DNA of 64,000 nucleotides, taken from assembly GCF_000346465.2 (NCBI RefSeq), contig NC_034016.1:18020970-18084969 (forward strand), written 5' to 3'. Source of the stretch: Prunus persica. Lineage: Eukaryota; Streptophyta; Magnoliopsida; Rosales; Rosaceae. Below are positions 1-11,800 of this stretch, piece by piece. The notes below the pieces were generated by a model. That model did not search any database. It was not told where the DNA came from and worked only from the letters and a program-made list of their open reading frames with translations. Each line of letters opens with the position of its first letter. Positions within the stretch are counted from its first letter, which is position 1. A program made the translations under genes and the position numbers.

Positions 1-29
1 ACTTCTCAAAGGCTTTCTGTTTTTCATAG

Positions 30-179
30 GGACATTATGGCACCAGAAGCACATCAGCATTGTGCGTGAAGACAAGTGGGGAAGTTATCTACTATGAGAG
101 ATATCTGGAAAATGAACTGTGGAAAGAAGGGACAGTAACTTATCACATGGACATGGGCAGAGGAGAAGAAGAAAAATAG
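30..179 (+). CDS. TANGO2-like protein, last exon (5' part outside window)
   Basis: After a pyrimidine-rich stretch and an AG acceptor at 28-29, the frame reads GHYGTRSTSALCV, then KTSGEVIYYERYLEN, then a short tail to TAG at 177-179. The YGTRS motif followed by a hydrophobic strand and a G-x-V-x-(Y/F)-x-E-R strand is how proteins of the TANGO2 (transport and Golgi organisation 2, NRDE) family end, and the plant members have the same last exon. Family members are linked to Golgi organisation and lipid or haem handling; the biochemical role is unsettled. Only about 50 codons are inside the window, so start, length and expression cannot be judged. The exon phase is inferred from the reading frame. 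Confidence 0.75.
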   Translation, partial: GHYGTRSTSALCVKTSGEVIYYERYLENELWKEGTVTYHMDMGRGEEEK

Positions 180-264
180 TCAGTTTATGGATCCTTTGCT
201 AACCTTAAACCCCACATCCCATCTGGGATTTTTCAGACAAAAGGCTTCATTATTGTGGCTAGTT

Positions 265-349
265 CAGATTTTACAGATTCTGTCTCTGCTTACATGTGGG
301 TTTATGGTGCCTTAAACTTATCAGATTTTACAGATTCTGTCTCTGCTTG
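265..349. repeat. Short direct repeat in the TANGO2-like 3' flank
   Basis: A unit of about 28 bp (TCAGATTTTACAGATTC and following bases) occurs at 265-293 and again at 321-349, 56 bp apart, just after the TANGO2-like stop codon. It is probably a small local duplication in the 3' UTR. No function is suggested. Confidence 0.7.
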
Positions 350-374
350 CATGGGGGTTCATCTGAAAGAGACT

Positions 375-440
375 TGCTCCAGTGATTAAGAGCATTTGCC
401 CTGCATCTTAGGTTCGATTCCCCCTTCCCATTATATCAAA
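375..440 (+). repeat. tRNA-derived SINE-like sequence
   Basis: The stretch contains an A-box-like TGCTCCAGTGATTAAGAG and, about 30 bp later, a B-box GGTTCGATTCC. That spacing and sequence are typical of the internal RNA polymerase III promoter of tRNA-derived SINEs. It does not fold as a full tRNA by eye, so a SINE relic is more likely than a tRNA gene. The 3' end is not defined. Confidence 0.4.
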
Positions 441-753
441 AGAAAGATATGTTCATATGTGTAAACTATCTGTTTCATTATTAATCAATAACATAAGCAT
501 GAGGATCTCACAGCATGAATCCGCAAATTCTTGAAGCCCATCAAACTTTTAGAACCATATAGTTATAACTTGTAACACTGAAGAGTTTTATTGACTTACA
601 TATATATTTCTACAAGACAGAAGACAAACCATAGTCCTTACACAGAGTCCGAAAGTCTTAGACTACTTTTGATTACATGATACCATAGCATCACGGTTGT
701 GATGGAAACTTCAGCTGTGCGAGTTAATTAAACTTTTTCCTATTTCCCCTTGA

Positions 754-1099
754 TTAAGCAGCGCATGACACACATGCGCAACCCTCGCCGCACTTGCAGT
801 AGGCCTTCCCGGTCTTGGTGCTGACGACGCTCTTAGCGCAAGTGCACGGGTTGCAGCCACAGTGCTCTCCGCACGAGCACGTCATGTGATCCCCGCCCCC
901 GCTCGTGGCCTCGGCGGTGTTGGTACACCTGGTAATACGTATAGAATCAATATAAAATTTCGTCTCAAAATTCAATTTGGATTCTTATTCGAACATAGGT
1001 TACTTGCCTGCAAGTGACCCCACCGGGACAGGGATTTGGGCAGCCGCAACTATCGTTGCAGCTGGCTTTGATACCTCCGCCTGTGGTTGTGTCCGCCAT
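754..1099 (-). CDS. MT4: Type 4 (Ec/seed) metallothionein
   Basis: Two exons, 1099-1008 and 928-754, give an 88-residue cysteine-rich protein beginning MADTTTGGGIKASCNDSCGC and ending CKCGEGCACVSCAA. Three Cys-rich blocks (about residues 14-32, 47-61 and 75-86) and the conserved CSCGEHCGCNPC core with its histidine are hallmarks of plant type 4 metallothioneins, which bind Zn in seeds through thiolate clusters. The intron (929-1007, 79 bp) must use a GC donor: the exon ends TGCAG and the intron starts GCAAGT. The only nearby GT donor would break the frame, while the GC donor restores the family's R-C junction. The start is the ATG giving the family's MAD N-terminus. Possible seed promoter elements lie upstream. 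Confidence 0.93.
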
Positions 1100-1129
1100 T
1101 TTTGCTTCTTGGTTGAGATTACTGAGATG

Positions 1130-1330
1130 AGAGAGAGAGAGAGAGAGAGCTAGCAGCTAGCCTTCCCCTCCACTTGCTTCCTTTTATTGTGCTTCCAAGG
1201 GCCATGCACCAATGCCATATGGCACTAAGAAAGAGCAACAAGTGGAATATATCTTGGGTGATTCTAGATTTTAGGCGTGGTGGAGGTGGCAATACATTTT
1301 CATGCATTTCTTGTAGCTGCACCACGTAGA
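1130..1330 (-). promoter_or_regulatory. Candidate seed-type promoter of MT4 (RY and ABRE-like motifs)
   Basis: Upstream of the MT4 start are two RY motifs CATGCA (1203-1208 and 1301-1306) and an ABRE-like ACGTGG on the minus strand (about 1322-1327). RY plus ABRE combinations are bound by ABI3/FUS3-type B3 factors and bZIPs in seed genes, which fits the seed expression known for type 4 metallothioneins. A GA repeat at 1127-1150 lies in the presumed 5' UTR. The motifs are seen; their activity is inferred. Confidence 0.45.
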
Positions 1331-4300
1331 CAATATATGCAGCATCAATAACAATATTAACATTATTTTTTTATTGTTAAGTAAGACGACGAAAAATTAT
1401 TGTTCTTGAAAACTCCAGGCTCCATGGCTGATCTCATCCTCCTGACTTCAAAAGTCAAAATGCTATCTCCAACTTTGACTTTCTCTGGATCCTTCTTCGG
1501 TGCATTTTGGATTTTATATCTTGGAATATAATAAAAGAAGGGAAGCTCCAATTTAATTTTTTTTTTCATTTGTCATAACTAAAGACTCATTTTGTATTAT
1601 TTTAATTATTCTTTAAAATTAAAATGGTTATCAAATAAACTCTAAATTTTCAAATTACTTATTTTTTTAAAGTTCGAAAGTTATTTTTATATGCAACTAC
1701 GACCATTTTCAAGAGGTTCTGGTTTTTTTTTTTCCCTTCCTCTTTGCCATAAAATTCAGTAGGTTGAAACTTGCAACCAATTAAAATTATCATATGGAGA
1801 AGAAATAACGATTCGTTTCTTCTGTTTGATTTCAGCAACCTAACCTAACATTGAGCTAGAAAACAAAGGAAGGGGACCCATGGAGGGCTGTTTAAGGATG
1901 TTTTCTTATGTGAATTCATTGATTATGGCAGCAGCGGGCAGCAAATTAATTAGATCCACTAACTTTTTATCTAGATTGAATAATTATCTCTGTGCCATGA
2001 CCTTTACTTTGGGGCATGCTGTGGGTCATGCAAGTAATAATAAGTAGGGTATGGCTTAGATATTTCGATCATATCATTGACAAAATAGTAAGAAAATGTG
2101 AATGATTGTAAAAATCTATAATTGAGGTGCTTTGCTTTGTGTTTTCTTATCTTCATCATGATGCAAAATGAGAACAAATTACTTATATCGAAGATATTAT
2201 TTGTGGTGTTATTCCGAACTAATTACTTATTGTCATGTATTTTAACTTTTCCACATAATAATATAATTTTTTGACTTAGCAATACATGTTTTATTAAATG
2301 GGGCTCTCAAAGAATTTTTAATTTACTTTGGGTTGTAAACATGGACACTTTTTAGATTGAAAAAGACTAAAAAGCTCTCAAATTTCCTATTTGAAAACGT
2401 GATAAATTATTGATTTGATGGATGAGCCAAGTGGGCAAAAGCTTTTGTGCTTGACAGGGAGTGTAATAATACAAGCTTAAAACCATGTCAATTATGCCAG
2501 CAAATACTGGCCACTTTTTTTGATTTGAATATATGATTCACTTTGGCAAAAAAAAAAAAATTGATACAATAGACTAGGCAAGTTGGGGATGCCAAAAAAG
2601 GGAACAAACCTGTAGTAGGTCATATTCTACCAATTTTAGGTACAGTTAAGTTATGCAGTTGAAAAAACATCGAATCTTTTCTCGATTATCTTTGGAAATT
2701 GTTATTGACACTTTGAAAAAGTCGATTTTTACATTTTTTCCGTGTATAAAAGTAAGAATGAAGTAGCTTTTAAAAGAATATACGAGAATTATTTTAAAGT
2801 GCCAATAACAATAGTTGTATCTTATAGACATCTTTAACGGTCAAGTTAGTGGTAATTCTTTAAACTTTTCACCCTTCGAGATCTAAATACACTCAACCTT
2901 AATTATCATCTTAATTTCCCACTATAAATGAGAAACATTTCTAGAATTCAGAATTTCGAAATGAATTCAGAAGAATAATTTGCCATGCCATTTGCCATGT
3001 CATCAATGGAGAAAAACAAAGTAGTACTTCCGACACAAGTCTATTAAGGGAAAAAAAAAAGCTTCACTTATTCACACTACCATTTGTTCAACTTCCATTT
3101 TGCATCTCTAGAAAAACAAAAATGTTTTTTTTTTATATAATTTTTTTTCGTCAATGGGAAAGAGAAAAGGGATATTTGTTTATCACCACCGGCAACTGCA
3201 GAGAGTTTGGTATTGGTACCTTTTGGACCGACCCTATACATTATTTTTTGTAACGAACCTCTTGTTTATTTCCTTGCAAGCAGCCACTCCAAAGACTTTG
3301 CGAAAAATTGCAAGCCCCGAGGCCTCTTCTCTCATCTTATAATAAATAATAATATTATTAGGTCTACTTTTGTGGTCCCCAATATTAGCTGTAGATCACA
3401 AATGCGCCATTAAAGTTGGGTCATGAGGAGTATGGCCTCTTGTTCAAGTCTCTCTCTCTCTCTCTCTCTCTACCAAAGTATCACTCATTTGACTAGAAAA
3501 AGACTCAAATTTGCCACTCCCATCATAAAATAACTTACAAAAATCCATGCCCTCCTTCAACATCTTTAAATTAAGATGATTTTTTGGCACATAATTATGT
3601 ACATCTGTGTGTTTAGTTTTCAAAAAATTGGGGTTTTTCGAGAATTTTTTGCTTCATCAAAAAAGAAAAAGAAAGTTATGTCAAACTAGATATTATAAAA
3701 AAAAGGCGAAAATCATAACTTTAAAACAATTGAAACTATATGAATGAAAGTGAAATTTCGGAAAATGATATTTTAGCCTAAAAGAATAAAAGCTGAGGAG
3801 CAGGAAGAACCCACATGACCATTATGCTTGTAATTAGGTGGGGGTGGTGATTACTATTTGAAGCTATCTTTTTGCGTTATTTTTTTAACTTGCATTATAT
3901 AAGATTACGTCCCCCAAATGACAAACAAGAATATCTAATCACAGTTTTGGACTTATGTTCAACAAATACTTTATTAATTAATTTAACATGGGTTTCTTTG
4001 TCTTGGTGTCAAGACATGCTAACCCCACTTGGAATTGTGACTTCAACTTCCTGTATCACTGTCTTCGACAGCATGATCATGTCGACTACTGTGAGATATG
4101 ACATTCTTGGTTGTGCTAAGAATTCCCTCTGCTGTGCCTTCGAGAAGAAGTTGGATACAACATGATGCTATTTTTACGGTATTTCGAATCAATCACGCAT
4201 TATCAAATAACAATGCATAAATAATTTGAAGTTATTTTGACCGTTTTTCAAATCAGTCACGTATTATCGCCTAACAGTGCGCTAATTAACTTGAAATATT

Positions 4301-4712
4301 ATAAGTGTCATTTGTACAAGAGCAAATTGGCCAATCCAAACTGTAAAAGGGCTCACAGTACTTGATTAAGCTCAGCTTTTCACTTAAACTTGTGCTATGA
4401 ATTTCTTACCAACTTATGATTGAACAAAATTGCAAATGCAAATTTCCTTCGAACGGGGAAGAAAAAAGAAATGGCCGGAAAACCATATGAACATATAAAC
4501 ATACACTATAAAATTTGATATCTAAATATCCTAACTATAAAAAAATAATATTAAAAAACTTACAATAAGCTCAAGCAAAGCTTAATTTATCCTGCTCCTC
4601 CACCACCATCACCGCCACCCCAAACCCAGATTCCCTCCGCCTCCTATCCCTCCTATAAATTAAGAAAAATCAAAATAATACAATTTTCTTTTCTTTTTTT
4701 TCAAAATTCAAT
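1331..4712. other. AT-rich intergenic stretch, no gene recognised
   Basis: About 3.4 kb between MT4 and the EXORDIUM-like gene. It is AT-rich with many homopolymers and a short CT run at about 3450-3471. The longest open frame (3872-4165, +, 97 codons) has no recognisable domain and no convincing codon bias, so it is not called. No RNA gene was seen. Confidence 0.6.
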
Positions 4713-5765
4713 TTAGTCTAAAGCATTAGGCCCAGCGCAGGCCTTGAGAACAGGGCTCCAAATCCACTGCAACAAAAACTTCCTCCCTTTGCTTCCGTTC
4801 ACATTGAATGTCCTGCCTTCCCTGTCCCGCATCACCTGCCCAATGTACCCGCCACCGCCGCCAGTACCGTACAATCCTTCGCACAAGTCTCCGATCTCCG
4901 TCGGCGCCGTTGGGTCTTCGCCGGCGTACCAGGCGTTGATCAGCGGGTTCGACGCCAGCTCGGCGAGCTCGTGCCCGATCACGCTGATCATCCCGTCCAC
5001 ACCCACGTCCCTGTTCGGCGGCGAGAGAGATCCGGGCCCACCTCCGCCCATGTACCCGGGGAGGGCAAACGGGTAGGCGCAGACCTCCGGGCACTGCTTG
5101 CCGGAGTTTCCGATCCAGGCGTAGGGGAGAGTGTAGCCCACCATGGAGGGGAAGGTGAAGTAGTGGAACCCACAAACTGCTCGACAAAAGTCCTGAACGG
5201 TGACGTCCTCGGAGGTGAGAATGAGGTAGACGCCGTGTTTGTGGTCGACCGGGAAGGGGGCGGATCTGACGGCGGTGGCGATGACCTGCTGGACGGAGAG
5301 ACGGGTGAGGTGGGTCCCGTGGGAGTAGCGGAGGTCGGAGTACTGGCCGGCGATGACGACGTTTCGGGAGACGTTGGCGCCGGTCTGATCGGTGTAGAGG
5401 GAGACGGTGCGCCACCACTCGGCGACGGAGGGGGCGGCGGCGGAGTGAGCGTCGGCGGAGATGGAGTGGATGAAGTCGGTGATGAGGAGCTTCTGGGATG
5501 GGGCCCACTTGCCGTACCAGATGAGGTAGATGTTGATGGGGGAGGAGGAGAGGACGGGACCCATGTGGTAGCGGAGGTGGACGAGGTCGGACGAGCCTTC
5601 GAACTTCTTGGAGGAGGAGATGGCGCGAGGCGGCAGCTTCGGGTTGATGAGCTCGTGAGTGTTCAGAGACTGAACTGAAGGACTGGCATTGGCACGTGCG
5701 AATCCGCTGTCACGTGCGAGGACGAGGAGGAGGAAGAGGGAGATGATATTTTTGGGGAGTGTCAT
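4713..5765 (-). CDS. EXL: EXORDIUM-like secreted protein (phosphate-induced protein 1 family)
   Basis: A single-exon gene of 350 codons. Residues 1-24 form a signal peptide (hydrophobic SLFLLLVLA core). The rest matches the PHI-1/EXORDIUM family: YHMGPVL, the INIYLIWYGKW strand, WWRTVSLYTDQTGANVS, GVYLILTSEDV, FCRAVCGFHYF, the SVIGHELAELASNPLINAWY segment, and a C-terminal half with conserved cysteines. EXO/EXL proteins are apoplastic and link sugar and brassinosteroid status to growth. The biochemical activity is not established, although the HELAE segment looks like a metallopeptidase-type HExxx motif. The gene is GC-rich against its AT-rich flanks and intronless, as usual for this family. 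A TATA box lies about 50 bp upstream. The exact EXL paralogue was not determined. Confidence 0.93.
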   Translation of the reverse strand: MTLPKNIISLFLLLVLARDSGFARANASPSVQSLNTHELINPKLPPRAISSSKKFEGSSDLVHLRYHMGPVLSSSPINIYLIWYGKWAPSQKLLITDFIHSISADAHSAAAPSVAEWWRTVSLYTDQTGANVSRNVVIAGQYSDLRYSHGTHLTRLSVQQVIATAVRSAPFPVDHKHGVYLILTSEDVTVQDFCRAVCGFHYFTFPSMVGYTLPYAWIGNSGKQCPEVCAYPFALPGYMGGGGPGSLSPPNRDVGVDGMISVIGHELAELASNPLINAWYAGEDPTAPTEIGDLCEGLYGTGGGGGYIGQVMRDREGRTFNVNGSKGRKFLLQWIWSPVLKACAGPNALD

Positions 5766-5812
5766 TTTGTTGGTGTGGGGAAGAATGGAGAGAGGATGAG
5801 GGAGGAGAAGGG

Positions 5813-5823
5813 ATTATATAAAG
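5813..5823 (-). promoter_or_regulatory. TATA box of the EXORDIUM-like gene
   Basis: On the minus strand the sequence reads TTTATATAAT about 50 bp before the EXL start codon, the right distance for a TATA box with a short leader. CT/GA tracts at 5886-5902 and 5937-5975 lie further upstream and may act as pyrimidine-patch promoter elements. Confidence 0.55.
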
Positions 5824-6120
5824 GTGGGGGAATGGGAATCGGGAGGGAAATGGGCTGGAGACAGCTGCAAGGTGTGGGCACAGAAGAGAGAGAGAGAGAG
5901 AGTGATTTGTAGTCTTTTGCTTTGAGTGTCACTGTCTCTCTGTCTCCTCTCTCCTCTCTCCTCTCTCCTCTCTCTATCTTCTGTTTGTTCTGGAAAACCG
6001 GGAATCGGCTTCTTTTTTTTTTGAGAGGTGCTTCTGTTTTGAATTTGTAAAGTCCGAAATGATTATTGTTTTTTTGTTTGTATTTTTATTTTTACGGTTC
6101 TATTTGAATGAAAAAATAAT

Positions 6121-6471
6121 AGAGATATTTAGTGATATACCAATTTTTAGCACTAATATTATAAATAAACCCTACATAATTGAATTCCTATAAACAAACC
6201 CAAAAAAAACCCAAAAAATGATAGCTGGCCTTATTGAATTTAATATTAATTATTAAATTACTTTGATGCCCTATTGAGTGCTTTGGGTATTTTTATGAGA
6301 TTTTGGGGTTGGGCTTGTTTTAAGAAATTGATGGCAGTTTTGTAATTTATAAGAAGTTAAAAGCTTTTTTGTTATGTTGTAAATGGACTTTGGGTGTGTT
6401 TCTAAAGTCCATTTTATATAGGGTATTTTTATAATTTTGGCCCTCATATTGGGTATAATAGTAAATCTCCC
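6121..6471 (+). mobile_element. 351-bp MITE, family 1 copy A
   Basis: This segment matches 14981-15331 (inverted) and 53197-53536 along their whole lengths. It starts AGAGATATTTAGTG and ends near GTAAATCTCCC; the reversed 3' end GGGAGATTTACTATTATAC resembles the 5' end, giving imperfect terminal inverted repeats. AAAATAAT flanks both sides (6113-6120 and 6472-6479) as a candidate 8-bp target duplication. No coding capacity. Confidence 0.75.
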
Positions 6472-6834
6472 AAAATAATAATAATAAAGCAAATGCTAAA
6501 TTACATTTTGATCCCTTTGGTGATTCGAATTCGATTTCATTTGAATTTCTGTAATTTACTTTGTTATAATTATAATTGCAAGTATTAAGAAGGGTGATGA
6601 GTATAGACCTTGAGATAACGTAGTGAGCAAAAATATTTCTCAAAATGAATATTGAGCATGATCGACCATACATGTTAATCGTAAATTTGTGTAAATTTTA
6701 TTGTGAGATTCACATCATCGTTACATAGAAGATTATATCTAACATAACTCATTTTGCTTAATTTAGTCGACGAAAATGTAACTTATTAAACTAGTTATAT
6801 TTTGATAAATAAGCTATATTCTACTTTAATTTAA

Positions 6835-6915
6835 TTCAAATTACGGGGAGTGAGATTCAAACTCGAATGTAGAGTGAGAAACACATTCGCTCTAACCAAT
6901 TTGGCTAAGCACACG
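6835..6915 (-). repeat. tRNA-derived SINE-like sequence
   Basis: On the minus strand a tRNA-like head is seen: A-box-like TAGCCAAATTGGTTAGAGCG followed about 30 bp later by B-box-like GAGTTTGAATCTC. This looks like the head of a tRNA-derived retroposon. Its 3' boundary is unclear. Confidence 0.4.
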
Positions 6916-7554
6916 TATGCGACTAGTTACATTTTTTGTTTAATTCATGATATGAATACAATTGTTAATGAAGTTATAAATGCTGAAAAATACTTCAAAC
7001 CAAGAAGTTAACACTCTTTGATCCCTTCAAATTTTCTTTTATCATTTTTTAAATTATTTAGTAAAATTGAAATGATCAAGTGCCATCATCACTTTGCCAT
7101 TGACCGTTAGGGTTTGTCGACATCCATGGGGAAGATAAGAAAGCGAGGAGGAAAGGGGATACAAATGTAAGGTGGGATGCTTTTAATTTTGGTAAAGGAG
7201 AAACGCCCATGCCTTTTTTCTTTATCATTACAAAAATAAAACTGTAAATCACCAATCTCATAAATAGAGAAACAAAGAAAAAAAAAACTGCAAATCACAT
7301 GTATCAAATAAATTCAAATATTCATAAATTTATAACGTCAAACTAGTGATGTAGTTTATAACTCATTTCATCCTCGCAATTTTATTATATGTGAACTATT
7401 TGAAGAATTTTGCAGCTTTTTATTTATTTATCGATATACGAGTTTTGCAGGTTAGTTGTTAATTGAGATATATAAATGGCAATTAAGTAATACTTTGGAT
7501 TAAAAAAATTATTTTTATTTAAAAAAAAGGGGTTGTTTTTATTGAGACAACGAC

Positions 7555-7585
<31 letters not shown>

Positions 7586-8134
7586 CCTAAAAGTTTGGGG
7601 CAATGTTTATTATTGCCAATATTAATAGCACTGAATACAATTTTTATTTTCATTTAATTTTTTTTTTTTTTTTGTCTGAAAGAAAAACAGTGAATGTTGA
7701 GCTGTCCGATTGCAGCACAATCAGACAACTGAATACATTTTTGTCCCCATAATTGGTGGGAAAAAGTGTGAAAATTACATTTAAAGTTGACCCAGAAATT
7801 CCATGATGAGCCAATCTTTCATTGACTTTGTTTTTGCACTAACTGGGAGGCCATTGCTCTGCAAAAAAAGGCCCCCAAACTCGAAAGTGATGACCAATGT
7901 ATTTAACCTTATTATAGATCTGAATTTCCAAAAATATCTACTCATTTATGCCCAGAGTCTCATAATATCTAGTGGAAGCACAGCAGTTGCATTTAAAAGC
8001 ATCCTCAGCCAAAAAGCTTGGTTAAAACAAGAAAGACATCCCTCAGCCTAACAAACTCAAAAACATCCTCAGTCACAAGTCTTGCAAACAGCTCAAATAA
8101 AATGAAATTTAGAATTTAGGGATATTGGCTTGAT
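6916..8134. other. Intergenic, 3' flank of TNL1 with a TA microsatellite
   Basis: No gene is recognised. From about 7440 the sequence is paralogous to 14868 onward, so the TNL duplication starts here. A perfect TA run occupies 7555-7581. The sequence 8020-8070 is repeated in the flank of TNL2 and as a relic near 13010. Confidence 0.65.
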
Positions 8135-8754
8135 CTACAAAGCCCTCTGCATTATCATCTCAGCATCTTTGCCATACAAGAGACATATCCCACACTTTTT
8201 CACCTCCCCCTCCATCTCCAGGTCCAGCTGCACCGCATTCTCCCACCGCAAATTGCTTTCGTCTTCATATTCACATCGTACGATGAAGTCAACATTGACC
8301 TCAGTAACAAGTTTGTAAAACGCAGTGGGGCTTTGAGCCCCCTCCACAACTTCTTCAAAGACATTACTATACCACCACACAAACACCTCATGTGAATCTC
8401 TGCGTCTAACATTCGTTCGCAGATCACACAAATGATGGCTGACTTCATGGCTTTCACCATTACTAGTTTTGAAGTTGTACTTGCATTCAATGCTGGAAAT
8501 CGCATGAGGAGAGAATCCGTCCTTTGCAACAACAATAGATAGAGCGAAACCCAAGAAATCTGTGCTAAACCAATCACCAGGAAGCTCAATCTTTATTGAA
8601 CATCCCTCACTTTTATGGCTGAACCATTTTGGAATTTCATTCCCGCAACATCTAATGGCAACAAAAGATCTCTTGCGTAAAGATTCCTGTACCATAGAAA
8701 TGGACATGATAGTTATTAAACTCATGGAAAACAAAGAGCAACTTCTTCAACAGA

Positions 8755-8809
<55 letters not shown>

Positions 8810-11800
8810 ACCTCAATTTCGTCTTCTTTAAACTTTGACGACGCAGTTGCCATTCGCATAATTCTGAGGTGTGCATCACCCATTATGTTGCTTCGTGCAT
8901 TCTCATCCAATCTTCTGCAATCAGAAAATATATGTTTCTCATGCCCTTGAGAAAATATATATTTTTCCCAACCTTGTGCGAGTGCAGTGCTTGAACTTGA
9001 CACAGTCTTCAGTGATGTGCAACCATTTGCTTTAAGACATTGCAGCAATGGGGGGAGCTCTGGTAAATATTCAAGGCTATTGCAATCATTGAGGCACAGC
9101 CGAGACAGTTGAGAAGCTTGTTTGATGCTTGCGGGTAAGCTCTTAATTTTGGTGCTACTCAGATCTAACTTTTGTAATGAGGTTAAGCGAAAGAGGTAAT
9201 CTTGGACAACCTCAAGGTACTTGCAATCACCGAGATCTAATTTTCGAAGCGCAACTAGATTTCCAATTGATGGGGGTACCTCTTTCACCATTGTACCTGA
9301 TAAATTTAGAAACTCCAGATGTTTCATAGCCTCCGAGATTTCTGGGAAGTGTTGAAATTTAGAGCAACCACTGAGATCAAGGCTCTCCAGAGATTTCAAC
9401 TTCCAAATGTTCGTTGGAAGACTCACAAGGCTTTTGCAATTGATCAGTTTAATTGCAGTGAGACCAACAACAGACTCTATTGATGTATTCCTCAATTCTT
9501 TTATTGTTGTACCACTCAACTCTAGCACTGTTGTATTCCTGGGAAGCTCCCACATCTCGCAAAGAGATTTGCAGCCCTTTAGACTAAAAGAATTCGAGAG
9601 TTTCAGCTTACAATTGTTGCTTGGAAGACTCTTAAGGTGTCCACAATATCTAATATCTAAGTGAGATATTTTTTCGTTAGACCAAACTGATGAAGGCAAT
9701 TCCTCTATTGCTGTCCTAGACAAATCTAAGAATTCAAGACTGCATGGCATCTCGGGAAGATTTTTGAGCTTGTAGCACATCGAAAGGTGAAGATAAGTGA
9801 GCTTGCTAAGATATTGAAAATACGAAGGAATTTCAACCAATCTTTCACAACCAAACAGATAGATATGCTCAATATTTAGACTCCGAGAGATATTTGGGAC
9901 TTCAGTTAGATGTCTGGATAAACTAAGATTCATCCATCTTAAGTTCATAGGACTCTGTAACAAAATTAAAGAGAAATGGCAAGAATTAATAACTTAGCCT
10001 GGAGATTATTACTTTCTAGGTCACATGTTATACCAGAACTAAAATAAGCATATATAATATACCTGGTCTTCATTCCAAAGTTGCCCCCTAACTTTGTTGA
10101 ATGACATATCAAGGACAATAAGGTTTTGAGCAGAAAATTTTGATGGCAAAGATTTCAAAGGATAACCGTTCCATGCAAGAAATCTAAGAGAATTGGGAAG
10201 ATCAAGAGAAACAATTGATTGAAGAAAAGGACTGACATGCAAGAATCTCAGTTGATACATCTTTTTGAAGTTTGCATGTTCCAACTCCAAGTGTAGCTTT
10301 TCAATCTCATACAAGTCAAAGGATATTGCTTGTACATGTCCATCTCCCTGACAATCAAGAGCAAAATATAAATGCAAGTATAAAATACAAAATTACATTT
10401 GTAGGAATAATGTGACTTGTTTATTATAAATGTGAATAATTAAACTACCTGGTCATTTATCAATACTTGATAGACATCCTCTGCAATGAACAACCTACTG
10501 TGTTGTTCTCGAGCAATTGCCCTACCCATTTCTTGCACCAAATCATGCATCTCTATCTGCCCTTTTGACCATCTTTCTTTTGAAATTGATATGAGAGACC
10601 TATCAATAAGGTCATTGATTCCCGCTTCCCCAAAGAAATCACAACCATCTAACATTCTTTCTACATCATTCCTCTCACAGCCTTTATGAAAACATGCTAT
10701 ATCAAGAAATATCTCCTTCTCATTGTCATCTAATCCATCGTAACTTACTCTCAACACTTTCTGGATTTCTCCGATTGGAACTCGTTTCACTTTTTTCCAT
10801 TGAACTTCCCACTCTTGTTTGCTCTTGCAACGACGGAATGAGGACCCCATAACTTTAAGAGCTAATGGAATGCCCTTAATATAATCCACCACCTCTCTTG
10901 ACAACTCGGTGTAATCTGTTGTTGGGGACTTATTTCCAAAAGCATGCGAGTGAAAGAGCTCAAGAGCTTCATCAGAACCTAATCCCTCAACATTGTATAT
11001 CTTTTCATGGTCAATTTTTTGCTCAAGCAGGCCTTTATCTCTAGCAGTTACCATGATTCGACTTCCTTGGCAAAACCGATCATCATCACCAACAAGAACG
11101 TCTAGGTGTTCTCGAGCATTCACGTCATCAAGAACAATGAACGCCTTTGTACGCCTGAGCCTATCTTGAATATGAGGTGGAATAGACGGAGTGTTGATAT
11201 TTACATCTTTATCCTTCAATAATTCACGAACAAGTGTATTTCGCAACTCATTTAGTCCATCCGTTTTTTCGGATTTCTCCCTGACATTTGCGAGAAAACA
11301 AGCAGCTTCAAATTTTGAGGACTGCCACTGCCTGTGAAATACAGCATCAGCAAGGGTAGTCTTGCCAATACCACCCATGCCCCAAATACCTACACAGCAA
11401 ACACCTGGTGAATCCAAGCATAATAACGACTCAATTTTCTCAATTTTCCTTTGAATTCCAAACAGGCCCCTCAAATCACTTGATGATTCCCGATTCAATT
11501 TGGTCAAAACATCTTGGACAACTTCCTCAACAAAATCGGCCTCTGTCCTTCTGGCAAATATCGTTACGAAAGACAAACAATAGTATGAGTACAGTATGAA
11601 TGAAATAATAAAAAGTAGAAATTGATACAAATTAGAGAGTTAGTTACCCTGTTTTGCTGGAATAATGAAACCCAGACATATTGGCTGCTTCCTCCAAAGC
11701 AGCCCTCCAGTTGGCCACCTCATCCCTACTGCGCTTAAGTGGACGATCTTCAAGTGCACAAGTTCCCCGCTGTTTTCGTACATGTGATGGATCTATGCGA

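Noticed and set aside
375..440. Possible functional tRNA gene
   Set aside because: The A and B boxes are present, but no acceptor stem or anticodon arm closes by eye; a SINE head is a better reading.
3872..4165. 97-codon plus-strand frame in the MT4-EXL spacer
   Set aside because: No domain, no splice or promoter context, AT-rich codon use.
4971..5678. 235-codon plus-strand reading frame opposite the EXORDIUM-like gene, Gly/Val/Asp-rich
   Set aside because: A shadow of the GC-rich EXL coding sequence on the other strand; low complexity and no domain.
8756..8950. Arg-Glu repeat protein on the plus strand
   Set aside because: Produced by the GA microsatellite; antisense to TNL1.
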